Assembly (NCBI GenBank): GCA_007134725.1
Contig: SLKF01000046.1
Span: 1-9,034 of the forward strand
From: Clostridiales bacterium
Lineage (GTDB): Bacteria > Bacillota > Clostridia > Peptostreptococcales > T1SED10-28
Direction: 5' to 3'
Length of the DNA stretch: 9,034 nucleotides
The position numbers and the translations under genes were made by a program. Positions 1 through 6,646 of the stretch are shown here, one piece after another (the first letter of the stretch is position 1; every line of letters begins with the position of its first letter). A model generated the notes under the pieces. It searched no databases and was not told where the DNA came from. It worked only from the letters and a program-made list of their open reading frames with translations.

Positions 1-635
1 TCAGTGAAGAGGATGAAATTATTGTACTGCCTGAGGCAACGGGTGAGTTGGTTAAAAAGAAGGATATTTTTGAGTGCATTATGGACCGGAAGAGTCACCG
101 AAATTTCAAGAAAGAAAGTCTTAACTTAGAAGAACTATCTTTTTTATTATACACCACCCAAGGGGTAAAAGAAGTTCGTGGCGGGGGCTATGCCTCTATT
201 AGACCGGTTCCTTCCGCAGGAGCCCGCCACCCCTTTGAAACCTATATCGGGGTAACCAATGTGGAGGGCCTGGAAAAAGGAATTTATCGTTATTCCGGCT
301 TAAAGCATCAATTAATAAAAGTAAAAATCGAAGAGGAGATCGGAGAAAAAATGACCATCGGTGCCCGGGGTCAAAAATTTGTGGGAGAAGCACCGGTAAC
401 CTTTATCTGGACCATCATCCCTTATCGGGGAGAATGGCGTTATGATGAAAGGTCCCATAAGCCTATGCTTCTTGATGCAGGACATTTATGCCATGGACTC
501 TACCTTTCCGCGGAAGCCCTAAATCTTGGGACTTGTGCCATCGCCGCTTACGAACAAAAACTGATGGATGAAATTGTGGAAGTTGACGGAGAAGAGGAAT
601 TTGTAGTCTATATGTCTCCCGTAGGAAAAGTATAA
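1..635 (+). CDS. SagB/ThcOx-type nitroreductase (FMN oxidoreductase), 5' truncated
   Basis: Frame 3 is open from the left edge to TAA at 633-635, giving 210 visible residues. A TTG at 48 could serve as a start, but no Shine-Dalgarno sequence precedes it and the residues before it (SEEDEIIVLPEATGE) look like the usual lead-in of this family, so I read the gene as 5' partial. Family marks are an R-K-S-x-R-N-F motif near base 92 (FMN phosphate contact region in nitroreductases), then LEELSFLLYTTQGV, the SagB-like PSAGARHPFE motif at about 213-242, GIYRY, and a C-terminal LDAGHLCHGLYLSAEALNLG segment. Known for the family: FMN-dependent oxidoreductases, including azoline dehydrogenases of peptide natural products and many stand-alone reductases of unknown substrate. 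No YcaO or precursor peptide gene is visible here, so a stand-alone reductase is more likely than a RiPP enzyme. The substrate is unknown. Confidence 0.85.
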   Translation, partial: SEEDEIIVLPEATGELVKKKDIFECIMDRKSHRNFKKESLNLEELSFLLYTTQGVKEVRGGGYASIRPVPSAGARHPFETYIGVTNVEGLEKGIYRYSGLKHQLIKVKIEEEIGEKMTIGARGQKFVGEAPVTFIWTIIPYRGEWRYDERSHKPMLLDAGHLCHGLYLSAEALNLGTCAIAAYEQKLMDEIVEVDGEEEFVVYMSPVGKV

Positions 636-651
636 AATTCACAAGAAGGTA

Positions 652-679
652 TTGACAAATTCCATAGATTTGATAGATT
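652..679 (+). promoter_or_regulatory. Predicted sigma-A promoter of htpG
   Basis: A perfect -35 hexamer TTGACA (652-657) is followed by 16 nt and a TAGATT -10 (674-679, 4 of 6 consensus). An alternative -10 is GATTAT (676-681, spacer 18). Either places the transcription start at about 684-690, inside the left arm of the CIRCE operator, which is the arrangement expected for HrcA repression. Confidence 0.75.
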
Positions 680-683
680 ATAG

Positions 684-710
684 TTAGCACTCTACCAAAT
701 AGAGTGCTAA
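684..710 (+). promoter_or_regulatory. CIRCE operator (HrcA binding site)
   Basis: TTAGCACTC (684-692), a 9-nt spacer and GAGTGCTAA (702-710) match the CIRCE consensus at every position. The dyad continues outwards (ATAG/CTAT) and inwards (TA/TA), so positions 680-694 and 700-714 form a 15-bp perfect inverted repeat around a CCAAA loop. It overlaps the predicted start site of htpG. HrcA is the known repressor acting at CIRCE; hrcA itself is not in the window. Confidence 0.96.
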
Positions 711-758
711 CTATTTTGAAAAGTCAAGGAAAGTAAATAAGAGAAAGGGGACCAGACC

Positions 759-2663
759 ATGAGTAAACAGGAATTTAAAGCAGAATCCAAAAGATTATTA
801 GAGCTGATGATCAACTCCATCTACACCCATAAGGAAATCTTTTTAAGGGAGCTGATCTCCAACGCCAGTGATGCCATTGATAAACGGTATTATAAGGCGC
901 TGACCCGGGATGATCTACAATTTAAAAAAGAGGATTTTTTTGTCAAAGTACTTCCCGATAAGGAAAAGAGAACCTTAAGAGTATTAGATACGGGAATCGG
1001 CATGACAAAAGAAGAGTTAGAGGATAATTTAGGAACCATTGCCAAAAGTGGATCCTTAGCATTCAAAAATGAAAACGAAGTAAAAGAAGGGATTGACATC
1101 ATCGGTCAGTTTGGGATCGGTTTTTACTCCGCTTTTATGGTAGCCGAGCACATTACCGTAAAGACCAAGGCCTTAGACAGCGATGAAGCCTATCGATGGG
1201 AATCCGACGGAGCCGAAGGCTATACCATTGAACCGGCGGAAAAAGCGGAAGTGGGTACGGAGGTTATTATTAAAATCCGTGAGAATACGGAAGATGAAAA
1301 CTACGATGAGTATTTAGAGGAACACCGACTGCAGGATATCATCAAAAAATATTCCGACTTTGTACGCTATCCCATTAAAATGGATCTTACCACCCGGGAA
1401 AAAGTAGAAGAGGAATCCGGTGAGGAAAGTGAAGACAAAGAACCGGAGTATAAAGACGTAGTCAAGGAAGAAACCATAAACAGTATGGTTCCCATGTGGC
1501 GAAAGAATAAAAGTCAGTTGACCGATGAGGACTATATCAACTTTTATCAGGAAAAACGCTATGGATTTGATAAACCCTTAAAGCACATTCACATGAAAGC
1601 CGACGGAACCCTTCGGTACAGCTCGATTCTTTATATTCCGGGACAGGCTCCCTATGATTTTTATACCAAGGAATATGAAAAGGGCTTAGAACTTTATTCC
1701 AGTGGGGTACTGATTATGGAAAAATGTTCGGATCTCCTTCCCGACTACTTTAGTTTTGTAAAGGGAATGGTGGACTCGGAAGATCTTTCCTTAAATATTT
1801 CCAGAGAGATGCTGCAACACGATCGACAGCTTCAAATCATCGGAAAGAAAATCAAAGAAAAAATCAAAACCGCCCTTTCCGCAATGCTGAAAAATGATCG
1901 GGAACAGTACGAGAGTTTCTTTAAAAATTTCGGAAAGCAGATTAAATATGGCGTGTACAGTGATTTCGGACAGAATAAAGAGACCCTTCAGGATCTGTTG
2001 TTGTTCTACTCTTCTGAGCGTAAAAAAATGATCACCTTAAAGGAATATATTGAAGAGATGAAGGAAGATCAGGAGCATATTTACTATGCATCGGGAGATT
2101 CTGTGGAAAAAATTGATAAAATGCCCCAAACGGAAATGTTAAAAGACAAAGGCTATGAAATTTTATACTTTACCGATGAAGTTGATGAGTTTGCTATTAA
2201 AATGCTGATGAACTATGAAGGAAAAGCCTTTAAATCCGTATCCAGCGGAGATTTGGATTTGGAGAAGGAAGAAGACTCGGAAACAGAAGAGAAAAAGGAA
2301 GAGTTTTCGGAAATTTTTAAGAAGTTAAAAGAAATCCTGGGAGAGCAGGTAAAGGACGTAAGACCTTCTAGAAGACTAAAAAACCATGCGGTCTGCCTAG
2401 CCGCGGATGGAGAGCTGTCCATCGAAATGGAGAAAATTCTACAATCCATGCCCGACGGCGGTGGCATGAAGTCCGAGAAGGTTTTGGAAATTAATACGGA
2501 TCATAAAATGTTTAAATCCTTACAGAAACATTTCGGATCCAATGAAGAAAAAGTAAAGGCCTACGCCAATGTATTTTACAATCAAGCCCTCTTAATGGAA
2601 GGCATCACCCCGGAGGACCCGGTAGCCTACAGCAATGATGTATTTAAGCTGATAGAAGATTAG
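759..2663 (+). CDS. htpG: Chaperone protein HtpG (Hsp90)
   Basis: This is a cytosolic ATP-dependent Hsp90 chaperone, 634 aa and full length (E. coli HtpG is 624 aa). The N-terminal GHKL/Bergerat ATPase domain is clear: [12 protein letters not shown] holds the catalytic Glu31 and Mg-binding Asn35, DTGIGM lies at 77-82, and the lid motif GQFGIGF at 116-122. A short acidic linker at about 215-240 leads to the middle domain, with the conserved SREMLQ at 348-353 whose arginine senses the ATP gamma-phosphate in this family. A second Glu/Lys-rich stretch lies around 505-530, before the C-terminal dimerisation domain. There is no MEEVD tail, as expected for bacteria. ATG is preceded by AAAGGGG (744-750, 8 nt spacing). 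The gene stands alone between the CIRCE-controlled promoter and the 2726-2781 hairpin, so expression should rise on heat or misfolding stress when HrcA is released. Confidence 0.98.
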   Translation: MSKQEFKAESKRLLELMINSIYTHKEIFLRELISNASDAIDKRYYKALTRDDLQFKKEDFFVKVLPDKEKRTLRVLDTGIGMTKEELEDNLGTIAKSGSLAFKNENEVKEGIDIIGQFGIGFYSAFMVAEHITVKTKALDSDEAYRWESDGAEGYTIEPAEKAEVGTEVIIKIRENTEDENYDEYLEEHRLQDIIKKYSDFVRYPIKMDLTTREKVEEESGEESEDKEPEYKDVVKEETINSMVPMWRKNKSQLTDEDYINFYQEKRYGFDKPLKHIHMKADGTLRYSSILYIPGQAPYDFYTKEYEKGLELYSSGVLIMEKCSDLLPDYFSFVKGMVDSEDLSLNISREMLQHDRQLQIIGKKIKEKIKTALSAMLKNDREQYESFFKNFGKQIKYGVYSDFGQNKETLQDLLLFYSSERKKMITLKEYIEEMKEDQEHIYYASGDSVEKIDKMPQTEMLKDKGYEILYFTDEVDEFAIKMLMNYEGKAFKSVSSGDLDLEKEEDSETEEKKEEFSEIFKKLKEILGEQVKDVRPSRRLKNHAVCLAADGELSIEMEKILQSMPDGGGMKSEKVLEINTDHKMFKSLQKHFGSNEEKVKAYANVFYNQALLMEGITPEDPVAYSNDVFKLIED

Positions 2664-2684
2664 AACCGGCTACTATTGTCACAT

Positions 2685-2704
2685 CGGGATAAGGTTTAAT
2701 CCCG
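2685..2704 (+). other. Small inverted repeat downstream of htpG
   Basis: CGGGAT (2685-2690) and ATCCCG (2699-2704) can pair around an 8-nt loop. The CCCG half could instead pair with CGGG at 2713-2716, so two short stems are mutually exclusive. No T-tract follows, so it is not a terminator on its own. A perfect TATAAT lies just downstream at 2717-2722. Whether the repeat does anything is unknown. Confidence 0.35.
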
Positions 2705-2725
2705 CAAGGATTCGGGTATAATAAG

Positions 2726-2781
2726 GAGTATCTTTTTACTGTTTGCTGTGTTGCAGTAGGGTAAAAGGATACTCTTTTTTT
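2726..2781 (+). terminator. Intrinsic terminator after htpG (possible attenuator of pepV)
   Basis: The arm at 2726-2739 (GAGTATCTTTTTAC) pairs with 2761-2774 (GTAAAAGGATACTC) with one G-U, followed by seven T residues at 2775-2781. TACTG (2737-2741) and CAGTA (2754-2758) can form an alternative inner stem. The stem is A/T-rich, so termination may be partial. It should end htpG transcripts, but it also lies upstream of pepV with no obvious promoter between them, so pepV may depend on readthrough. Confidence 0.7.
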
Positions 2782-2821
2782 ACTGAAACTTTTACTAAAA
2801 CATCGAAAGGAGAGAACATAG

Positions 2822-4198
2822 ATGCAAACTTTTGATCAGGCAAAATATAAAGAAAGAATGATTCAAGATATGCTACGTCTTGTGGAAATACCAAGTGTCA
2901 TTGATAAAGCCCGGGAAGGGGCCCCCTTCGGCAGGGAAATTCAAAAGGCCCTGGAAAAAGCCTTGGAAATTTCTAAGGAACTGGGCTTTCGAACCTTCAT
3001 GGATCCCGAGGGTTATTACGGCTATGCGGAAATTGGGGAAGGGGAAGGGTTATTCGGCATATTAGGGCATTTGGATGTGGTTCCCCCGGGGGAGCTTAAT
3101 CAATGGGAAAGCCCGCCCTTTGAGCCCCTGGTACGGGAAGGAAGAGTATATGGCCGTGGAACCCAGGACGACAAAGGACCCATGATTGCAGCCATGTATG
3201 GGGCAAAACAGCTGTTGGATCAAGGGCATACGTTCTCTAAGCGACTGCGGTTTATCTTCGGTACCGATGAGGAAACCCTTTGGCGGGGGATTGAAAAATA
3301 TATGAAACAAGAGGAAGTGCCGGACTTCGGGTTTACCCCGGATTCCGTGTTCCCTATAATTCATGGGGAAAAGGGCTTACTTCAGCTGTATCTCCGAGGA
3401 GAAGGAGTAAGGAATTTTGACATATCAGGAGGAAGTAGCTTTAACGCCTTGGCCGACCAGGCATCAATAGAACTGAAAAAATCCCCTGTGGGGGATTATG
3501 AATCCCGATTAAAAATCTTGGAGAAGGTATACGGGACACTGAAAAAGGACAAACACTCGGTGAAATTGGAAGACAACCGTCTAACCCTATATGGAAAAAG
3601 CGCCCACGCCGCAAAGCCTGAAGGAGGACTGAATGCCATCAATCTGCTGGTGCAATCCTTAAAAGATGCAGGCTTTAAAAATTCAGCCCTTGGTTTTATC
3701 GAAGAAAAGCTGGGACTTAGTCAGTACGGAGAAAAACTTTTCGGCAAGTTAGACGATGTATCGGGGCCGATTACCATTAATGCAGGTCAAATCAAGATCA
3801 ATGATCAAGGTTCGGAAATCGCCTTAGATATTCGTATTCCTGTGACCGTTGAAAAAAGTCTTGTAGAAGAAAAAATCAAGGAAGCCGCAAAAGAATATGG
3901 ACTTGAGGTTACAGAACATGATTTTCTGGAATCAATTTATCTTCCAAAGGATCACCAGTTGATAAAGAGCTTAGGGGAAGTTTATTCCAATGTAACGGGA
4001 GAAATGGCGACACCCCTTACCTCCGGAGGAGCTACCTACGCCAGGGCTATGCCCAATTGTGTAGCCTTTGGTGCGGTGTTACCGAATCGGGATAAGACGG
4101 AACATCAACCCAATGAGCATATTATTCTGGAAGACTTTATGAAGGTCACCACCATCTACTTAAATGCCATAGAAAAATTAACGTCAGGAGAAGGGTAA
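2822..4198 (+). CDS. pepV: M20 family dipeptidase, PepV type
   Basis: A cytosolic zinc-dependent dipeptidase of the M20/PepV (Sapep) group, which releases amino acids from short peptides; 458 aa, close to the roughly 470 aa of PepV. All metal and catalytic positions known from PepV have a counterpart: His83 in GHLDVVPPG with Asp85 activating it, Asp116 in GTQDDKGP, the Glu150-Glu151 pair in GTDEET, Asp174 in PDSVFP, and His428 in EHQPNE. His262 in SAHAAKPEGG lies in the lid domain and matches the residue that stabilises the transition state. The lid domain sits between about 185 and 315. The C-terminal TSGGATYARAMPN loop is also typical. The start is supported by AAAGGAG (2806-2812, 9 nt before ATG). 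Its stop lies 3 nt before trmB, and trmB's ribosome binding site sits in its last codons, so the two genes are probably co-transcribed. The family is certain; exact peptide preference is inferred. Confidence 0.93.
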   Translation: MQTFDQAKYKERMIQDMLRLVEIPSVIDKAREGAPFGREIQKALEKALEISKELGFRTFMDPEGYYGYAEIGEGEGLFGILGHLDVVPPGELNQWESPPFEPLVREGRVYGRGTQDDKGPMIAAMYGAKQLLDQGHTFSKRLRFIFGTDEETLWRGIEKYMKQEEVPDFGFTPDSVFPIIHGEKGLLQLYLRGEGVRNFDISGGSSFNALADQASIELKKSPVGDYESRLKILEKVYGTLKKDKHSVKLEDNRLTLYGKSAHAAKPEGGLNAINLLVQSLKDAGFKNSALGFIEEKLGLSQYGEKLFGKLDDVSGPITINAGQIKINDQGSEIALDIRIPVTVEKSLVEEKIKEAAKEYGLEVTEHDFLESIYLPKDHQLIKSLGEVYSNVTGEMATPLTSGGATYARAMPNCVAFGAVLPNRDKTEHQPNEHIILEDFMKVTTIYLNAIEKLTSGEG

Positions 4199-4201
4199 TA
4201 T

Positions 4202-4843
4202 ATGCGAAGAAGAAGACTAAAAGACGGTGTGGAAAGACTGCTTGCCCATAGGGAGTGGTTGGTGGAAGAACCGGAAAAACACCAAGGCCTGTGGAGTGAA
4301 CTTACCGATGGGAAAAAAATCCATTTGGAAATTGGCATGGGGAAGGGGCAGTTCATTACAACCCTTGCGAAAGATCACCGGGATGTTTTTTATATAGGAC
4401 TGGAAATCAAAGAAGAAGTCATCCTTCGGGGAGTGGAAAAAGCCATTACTCTGGACTTGGATAATCTCCGTTTTCTATGGAAGAACGCGGAGCATTTGGA
4501 TGAGTTCTTCGCTCCAAACGAAGTGGAGCGAATTTACCTGAATTTCTCGGATCCCTGGCCCAAAAGCCGATATGCAAAGAGGAGGCTGACCCATCAACGG
4601 TTTTTGGAAAAATACCAGGGAGTTCTTAAAAAAAATGGAGAAATTCATGTTAAAACCGATAATGAAAAATTCTTTGCGTTTTCCTTAAATGCCTTAAGGG
4701 ATGCGGGATATAGACTGAAAAACATCAGTTTTGATTACCATAATAGTGGCGTGGCTATTCCTGCCACCACCGAGTATGAGGATAAGTTCTCCGCCTCGGG
4801 CATGAAAATTTATCGTCTGGAAGCAATAAAACCCTCAATTTAA
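4202..4843 (+). CDS. trmB: tRNA (guanine-N7-)-methyltransferase TrmB
   Basis: TrmB uses S-adenosylmethionine to make m7G at position 46 of the tRNA variable loop. The 213-aa protein is full length for the family and has the Rossmann methyltransferase order: SAM loop EIGMGKGQF at 43-51, GLEIK at 66-70 with the acidic residue that binds the SAM ribose, the signature NFSDPWPK at 114-121, KRRL at 126-129 which contacts RNA, KTDN at 151-154, and the C-terminal TEYE at 190-193. The N-terminus is strongly basic (MRRRRLK). The Shine-Dalgarno AGGAG at 4186-4190 lies within the last codons of pepV, and only 3 nt separate the two genes, so translation may be coupled. There is no functional link between the dipeptidase and tRNA methylation that I know of; the pairing is probably just a shared transcript. 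Confidence 0.96.
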   Translation: MRRRRLKDGVERLLAHREWLVEEPEKHQGLWSELTDGKKIHLEIGMGKGQFITTLAKDHRDVFYIGLEIKEEVILRGVEKAITLDLDNLRFLWKNAEHLDEFFAPNEVERIYLNFSDPWPKSRYAKRRLTHQRFLEKYQGVLKKNGEIHVKTDNEKFFAFSLNALRDAGYRLKNISFDYHNSGVAIPATTEYEDKFSASGMKIYRLEAIKPSI

Positions 4844-4870
4844 AGCTGAATAGGGGATAAGGAGTAATTA

Positions 4871-4936
4871 TTGAGTAAACAAAAAATACAAATGAAAAAA
4901 GCGAAAAAAACCACCACAATAATAGAAATATTATAG
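4871..4936 (+). CDS. Possible 21-aa mini-ORF running into a terminator hairpin
   Basis: AAGGAG (4859-4864) stands 6 nt before a TTG that opens a 21-codon frame, MSKQKIQMKKAKKTTTIIEIL, ending at TAG (4934-4936). The codons for Lys-Lys-Thr-Thr-Thr fall in the 5' arm of the 4899-4954 hairpin, those for Ile-Ile-Glu-Ile-Leu mostly in its upper stem and loop, and the stop at the start of the 3' arm. This looks like a leader peptide placed on an attenuator, but the KKTTT run also follows simply from an A-tract and CCACCAC in a terminator stem. No downstream threonine or isoleucine gene is present. I consider translation possible and function unproven. Confidence 0.25.
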   Translation: MSKQKIQMKKAKKTTTIIEIL

Positions 4937-4954
4937 TGGTGGCCTTTTTCGCTT
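4899..4954 (+). terminator. Intrinsic terminator after trmB, long A/T-flanked hairpin with GAAA loop
   Basis: Outer stem AAGCGAAAAA (4899-4908) pairs with TTTTTCGCTT (4945-4954). After a 2x2 AA/CC mismatch, CCACCAC (4911-4917) pairs with GTGGTGG (4936-4942). After one A-A mismatch, ATAATA (4919-4924) pairs with TATTAT (4929-4934) around a GAAA tetraloop. The functional terminator is probably the CCACCAC stem with the T5 tract at 4945-4949. The matching A7 tract (4904-4910) would let it work on the opposite strand too. It separates trmB from the PII-like gene's promoter. Confidence 0.8.
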
Positions 4955-4977
4955 CGGCTCCTTCCTTAGAGGAGAAC

Positions 4978-5006
4978 TTGAATAAATGGGAAAACCGTGA
5001 TATATT
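4978..5006 (+). promoter_or_regulatory. Predicted promoter of the PII-like/antiporter operon (extended -10)
   Basis: TTGAAT (4978-4983), a 17-nt spacer and TATATT (5001-5006, 5 of 6 consensus) form a sigma-A-type promoter. TGA directly before the -10 (4998-5000) adds an extended -10 TGn element. The predicted start near 5012 gives a leader of about 50 nt ahead of the PII-like gene. The promoter lies just after the trmB terminator, so the pair is likely an independent operon. Confidence 0.65.
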
Positions 5007-5050
5007 TTAGAGCAGCGTTGAAATATTTAAACAATTCTAACATAAAAAAG

Positions 5051-5058
5051 AAAGGAAG
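5051..5058 (+). promoter_or_regulatory. Ribosome binding site that fixes the PII-like start
   Basis: AAAGGAAG lies 7 nt before the ATG at 5066. An in-frame GTG at 4997 would add 23 residues, but it sits inside the promoter (upstream of the -10 hexamer) and lacks a Shine-Dalgarno sequence, so ATG 5066 is the better start. Confidence 0.8.
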
Positions 5059-5065
5059 TTATTTG

Positions 5066-5410
5066 ATGAAATTATTAATTGCAATTATTAATGATCCTGA
5101 TGTAGTGACGGATATCCTAGATGAGTTCTATCAAAAAGATATACGAGGAGCCACAGTAATGGACAGTATGGGAATGGCTCATATTATGGCCAATTATGTT
5201 CCTTTTTTTTCCCGATTTGCAGAATTTGGAGAGGACCCCCAGCGGAATAAAACCATATTTGCCGTGGTGGAAACCGATGAGATTCGTCAAAAAGCCGTAG
5301 AGGCCATCGAAGAAATTATCGGGGACTTGGATGAATCTGATACGGGAATCGTAATGACCATACCTATCGATTTCTGTAAAGGTTTATCTAAATTAAAGGA
5401 GGATGAGTAA
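5066..5410 (+). CDS. PII-like signalling protein, neighbour of antiporter
   Basis: A 114-aa soluble protein with the ferredoxin-like fold order of the PII (GlnB) superfamily. Strand 1 is KLLIAIIND (2-10), helix 1 VVTDILDEFYQK (13-24), and strand 2 GATVMDSMG (28-36). A long T-loop-like stretch (about 35-62, MAHIMANYVPFF...DPQRNKT) follows, then strand 3 IFAVVE (64-69), helix 2 IRQKAVEAIEEIIGD (73-87), a B-loop-like DESDTG (89-94), and strand 4 IVMTIPID. The T-loop lacks the Tyr51 context that GlnB/GlnK use for uridylylation, so it is not a standard nitrogen regulator. PII proteins are trimers that bind adenine nucleotides at subunit interfaces and gate partner proteins through the T-loop. The next gene starts 5 nt later, and its ribosome binding site lies in this gene's final codons, so the antiporter is the obvious partner (inference). 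A run of eight T (5203-5210) lies in the T-loop codons. The fold call rests on pattern, not a search. Confidence 0.75.
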   Translation: MKLLIAIINDPDVVTDILDEFYQKDIRGATVMDSMGMAHIMANYVPFFSRFAEFGEDPQRNKTIFAVVETDEIRQKAVEAIEEIIGDLDESDTGIVMTIPIDFCKGLSKLKEDE

Positions 5411-5415
5411 GCTTT

Positions 5416-6585
5416 ATGGATATCTCCCTTGCAATTGGAATTATATTTTTAGCCGGTGCCACAGGAGGAAAGCTTGCCCGTTATGTTAAACTTCCTTCGG
5501 TTACAGGAAATTTACTAGCCGGAATACTGGTGGGACCATCGGTGTTGGGATTGGTAGATGTGGGGGCTATTAGCGATCTGGCGCCGATTAATGATCTGGC
5601 CCTGGGAGTAATTGCCCTATCCATTGGGGCAGAACTTCACTGGGGAAAAATGAAAAAACTTGCCAAGGATGTGGTAAAGGTTTTTGCAGTGGAAGCCTCG
5701 ATTACTTTAGTAGTGGTATTTTCCGCACTTTATATCTTTGGGGTTCCCTTCCGATATGCATTGGTTTTTGGAGTGATTAGCATCGCCACAGCACCCGGGG
5801 CGATCATCGCCTGTATTCGGGAAAATCCCATAAAAGGAAATTTCAGCAAAGTGCTGCTATCCGTTGTGGCTTTAGACAATTTATTAGCCATTACCTTGTT
5901 CGGTATTGTGCTGAGCTTTATGCAGGTAGCCTATGCTGCCGCCGGAGCAGAGACCGCATCTGCCTTCGTGATGGCTAGTCAGGATATTGGGATCGCCTTG
6001 GGACTGGGATTACTTGCGGGTATTTTTCTCATAGCAACCTCCCAATGGGCGAAGAAGGACGGACATATTTTAGTTACGGTATTAGGAGCCCTTTTGATTA
6101 CCGTTGGAATTTCCAATCAGCTGGGGACTCCTTCCCTGTTGGCAGCCATCAGTGCCGGAGCGATTTATACGAACTTGGCACGAAAACCTCAACGGATCAG
6201 TCGTTCCTTATTGAACGTGGAGGATCCCATTCTGTTAGCTTTTCTAACCTTAGCCGGAGCAAAGCTTGACTTAGGAGCCCTGCCCGCAGTAGGACAAATC
6301 GGTGCAATTTACATCGTTGCAAGATTTGTTGCCAAGCTGGTAGGAAGCCGGGTTGGTAGTGCCATGACCGTATTTCCCGCAACCTGGAAAACCAATTTAG
6401 GGAGAGCCTTAACTCCCCAGGCAGGAGTGGCCATAGGACTGGCCATTATCGCGGAGCAAAAAGAAATTTTCGAGCCCGGTGCCATTATGCCCGTAATCTT
6501 AGCTGCGGTGGTGGTATTTGAAATCTTTGGTCCTATTATGGTGAACAAAGCCCTATGTGATGTTGATAAGGCATCGGACTTATGA
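5416..6585 (+). CDS. Cation:proton antiporter, CPA2/Kef-type membrane domain
   Basis: An integral membrane ion/proton exchanger of 389 aa with about 12-13 hydrophobic segments. The N-terminus has the CPA2 pattern LPSVTGNLLAGILVGPSVLGL (from about residue 26). The broken-helix motif is ATAPGAI at 124-130, and the ion site region reads VVALDNLLAI with Asp154-Asn155. IVARFVAKLVG (300-310) carries the basic residues usual on the second crossing helix, and LTPQAGVAIGLA (332-343) is another family mark. Unlike KefB/KefC, the protein stops right after the membrane domain, with no nucleotide-binding RCK/TrkA-N part. The Shine-Dalgarno AAAGGAGG (5395-5402) is 13 nt from ATG, longer than usual, but no other in-frame start exists because TGA lies at 5404-5406. 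Na+ or K+ as the exchanged ion cannot be told from sequence. Co-transcription with the PII-like gene suggests nucleotide-responsive control. Confidence 0.88.
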   Translation: MDISLAIGIIFLAGATGGKLARYVKLPSVTGNLLAGILVGPSVLGLVDVGAISDLAPINDLALGVIALSIGAELHWGKMKKLAKDVVKVFAVEASITLVVVFSALYIFGVPFRYALVFGVISIATAPGAIIACIRENPIKGNFSKVLLSVVALDNLLAITLFGIVLSFMQVAYAAAGAETASAFVMASQDIGIALGLGLLAGIFLIATSQWAKKDGHILVTVLGALLITVGISNQLGTPSLLAAISAGAIYTNLARKPQRISRSLLNVEDPILLAFLTLAGAKLDLGALPAVGQIGAIYIVARFVAKLVGSRVGSAMTVFPATWKTNLGRALTPQAGVAIGLAIIAEQKEIFEPGAIMPVILAAVVVFEIFGPIMVNKALCDVDKASDL

Positions 6586-6646
6586 TTTGAGAAGCGGGAT
6601 ATTATTTAGAAAAAATAGGAATAATCATATAAAATATAAAATATAG

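Noticed and set aside
1..635. Nitroreductase considered as part of a RiPP (azoline peptide) cluster
   Set aside because: No YcaO, SagC-like or precursor gene in the window; stand-alone homologues with the same domain are common.
463..690. Antisense open frame over the nitroreductase end
   Set aside because: Lies on the opposite strand of a well-recognised gene, shows no family motif and begins in the CIRCE element.
2676..2700. TTGTCA with TTTAAT as a promoter for pepV
   Set aside because: The spacer is only 13 nt, too short for a sigma-A promoter.
3062..3364. 100-codon antisense open frame in the dipeptidase gene
   Set aside because: Fully inside pepV, whose frame carries the zinc-site motifs; no ribosome binding site or domain pattern seen.
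4899..4954. Long hairpin considered as a miniature transposable element
   Set aside because: No target-site duplication or second copy in the window; the A-tract, stem and T-tract order fits a terminator.
4997..5065. GTG start adding 23 residues to the PII-like protein
   Set aside because: No Shine-Dalgarno, and the GTG lies within the predicted promoter; ATG 5066 has AAAGGAAG 7 nt upstream and begins right at strand 1 of the fold.
6045..6269. Overlapping plus-strand frame inside the antiporter
   Set aside because: Out of frame with the membrane protein and has no recognisable domain; a shadow of the real gene.
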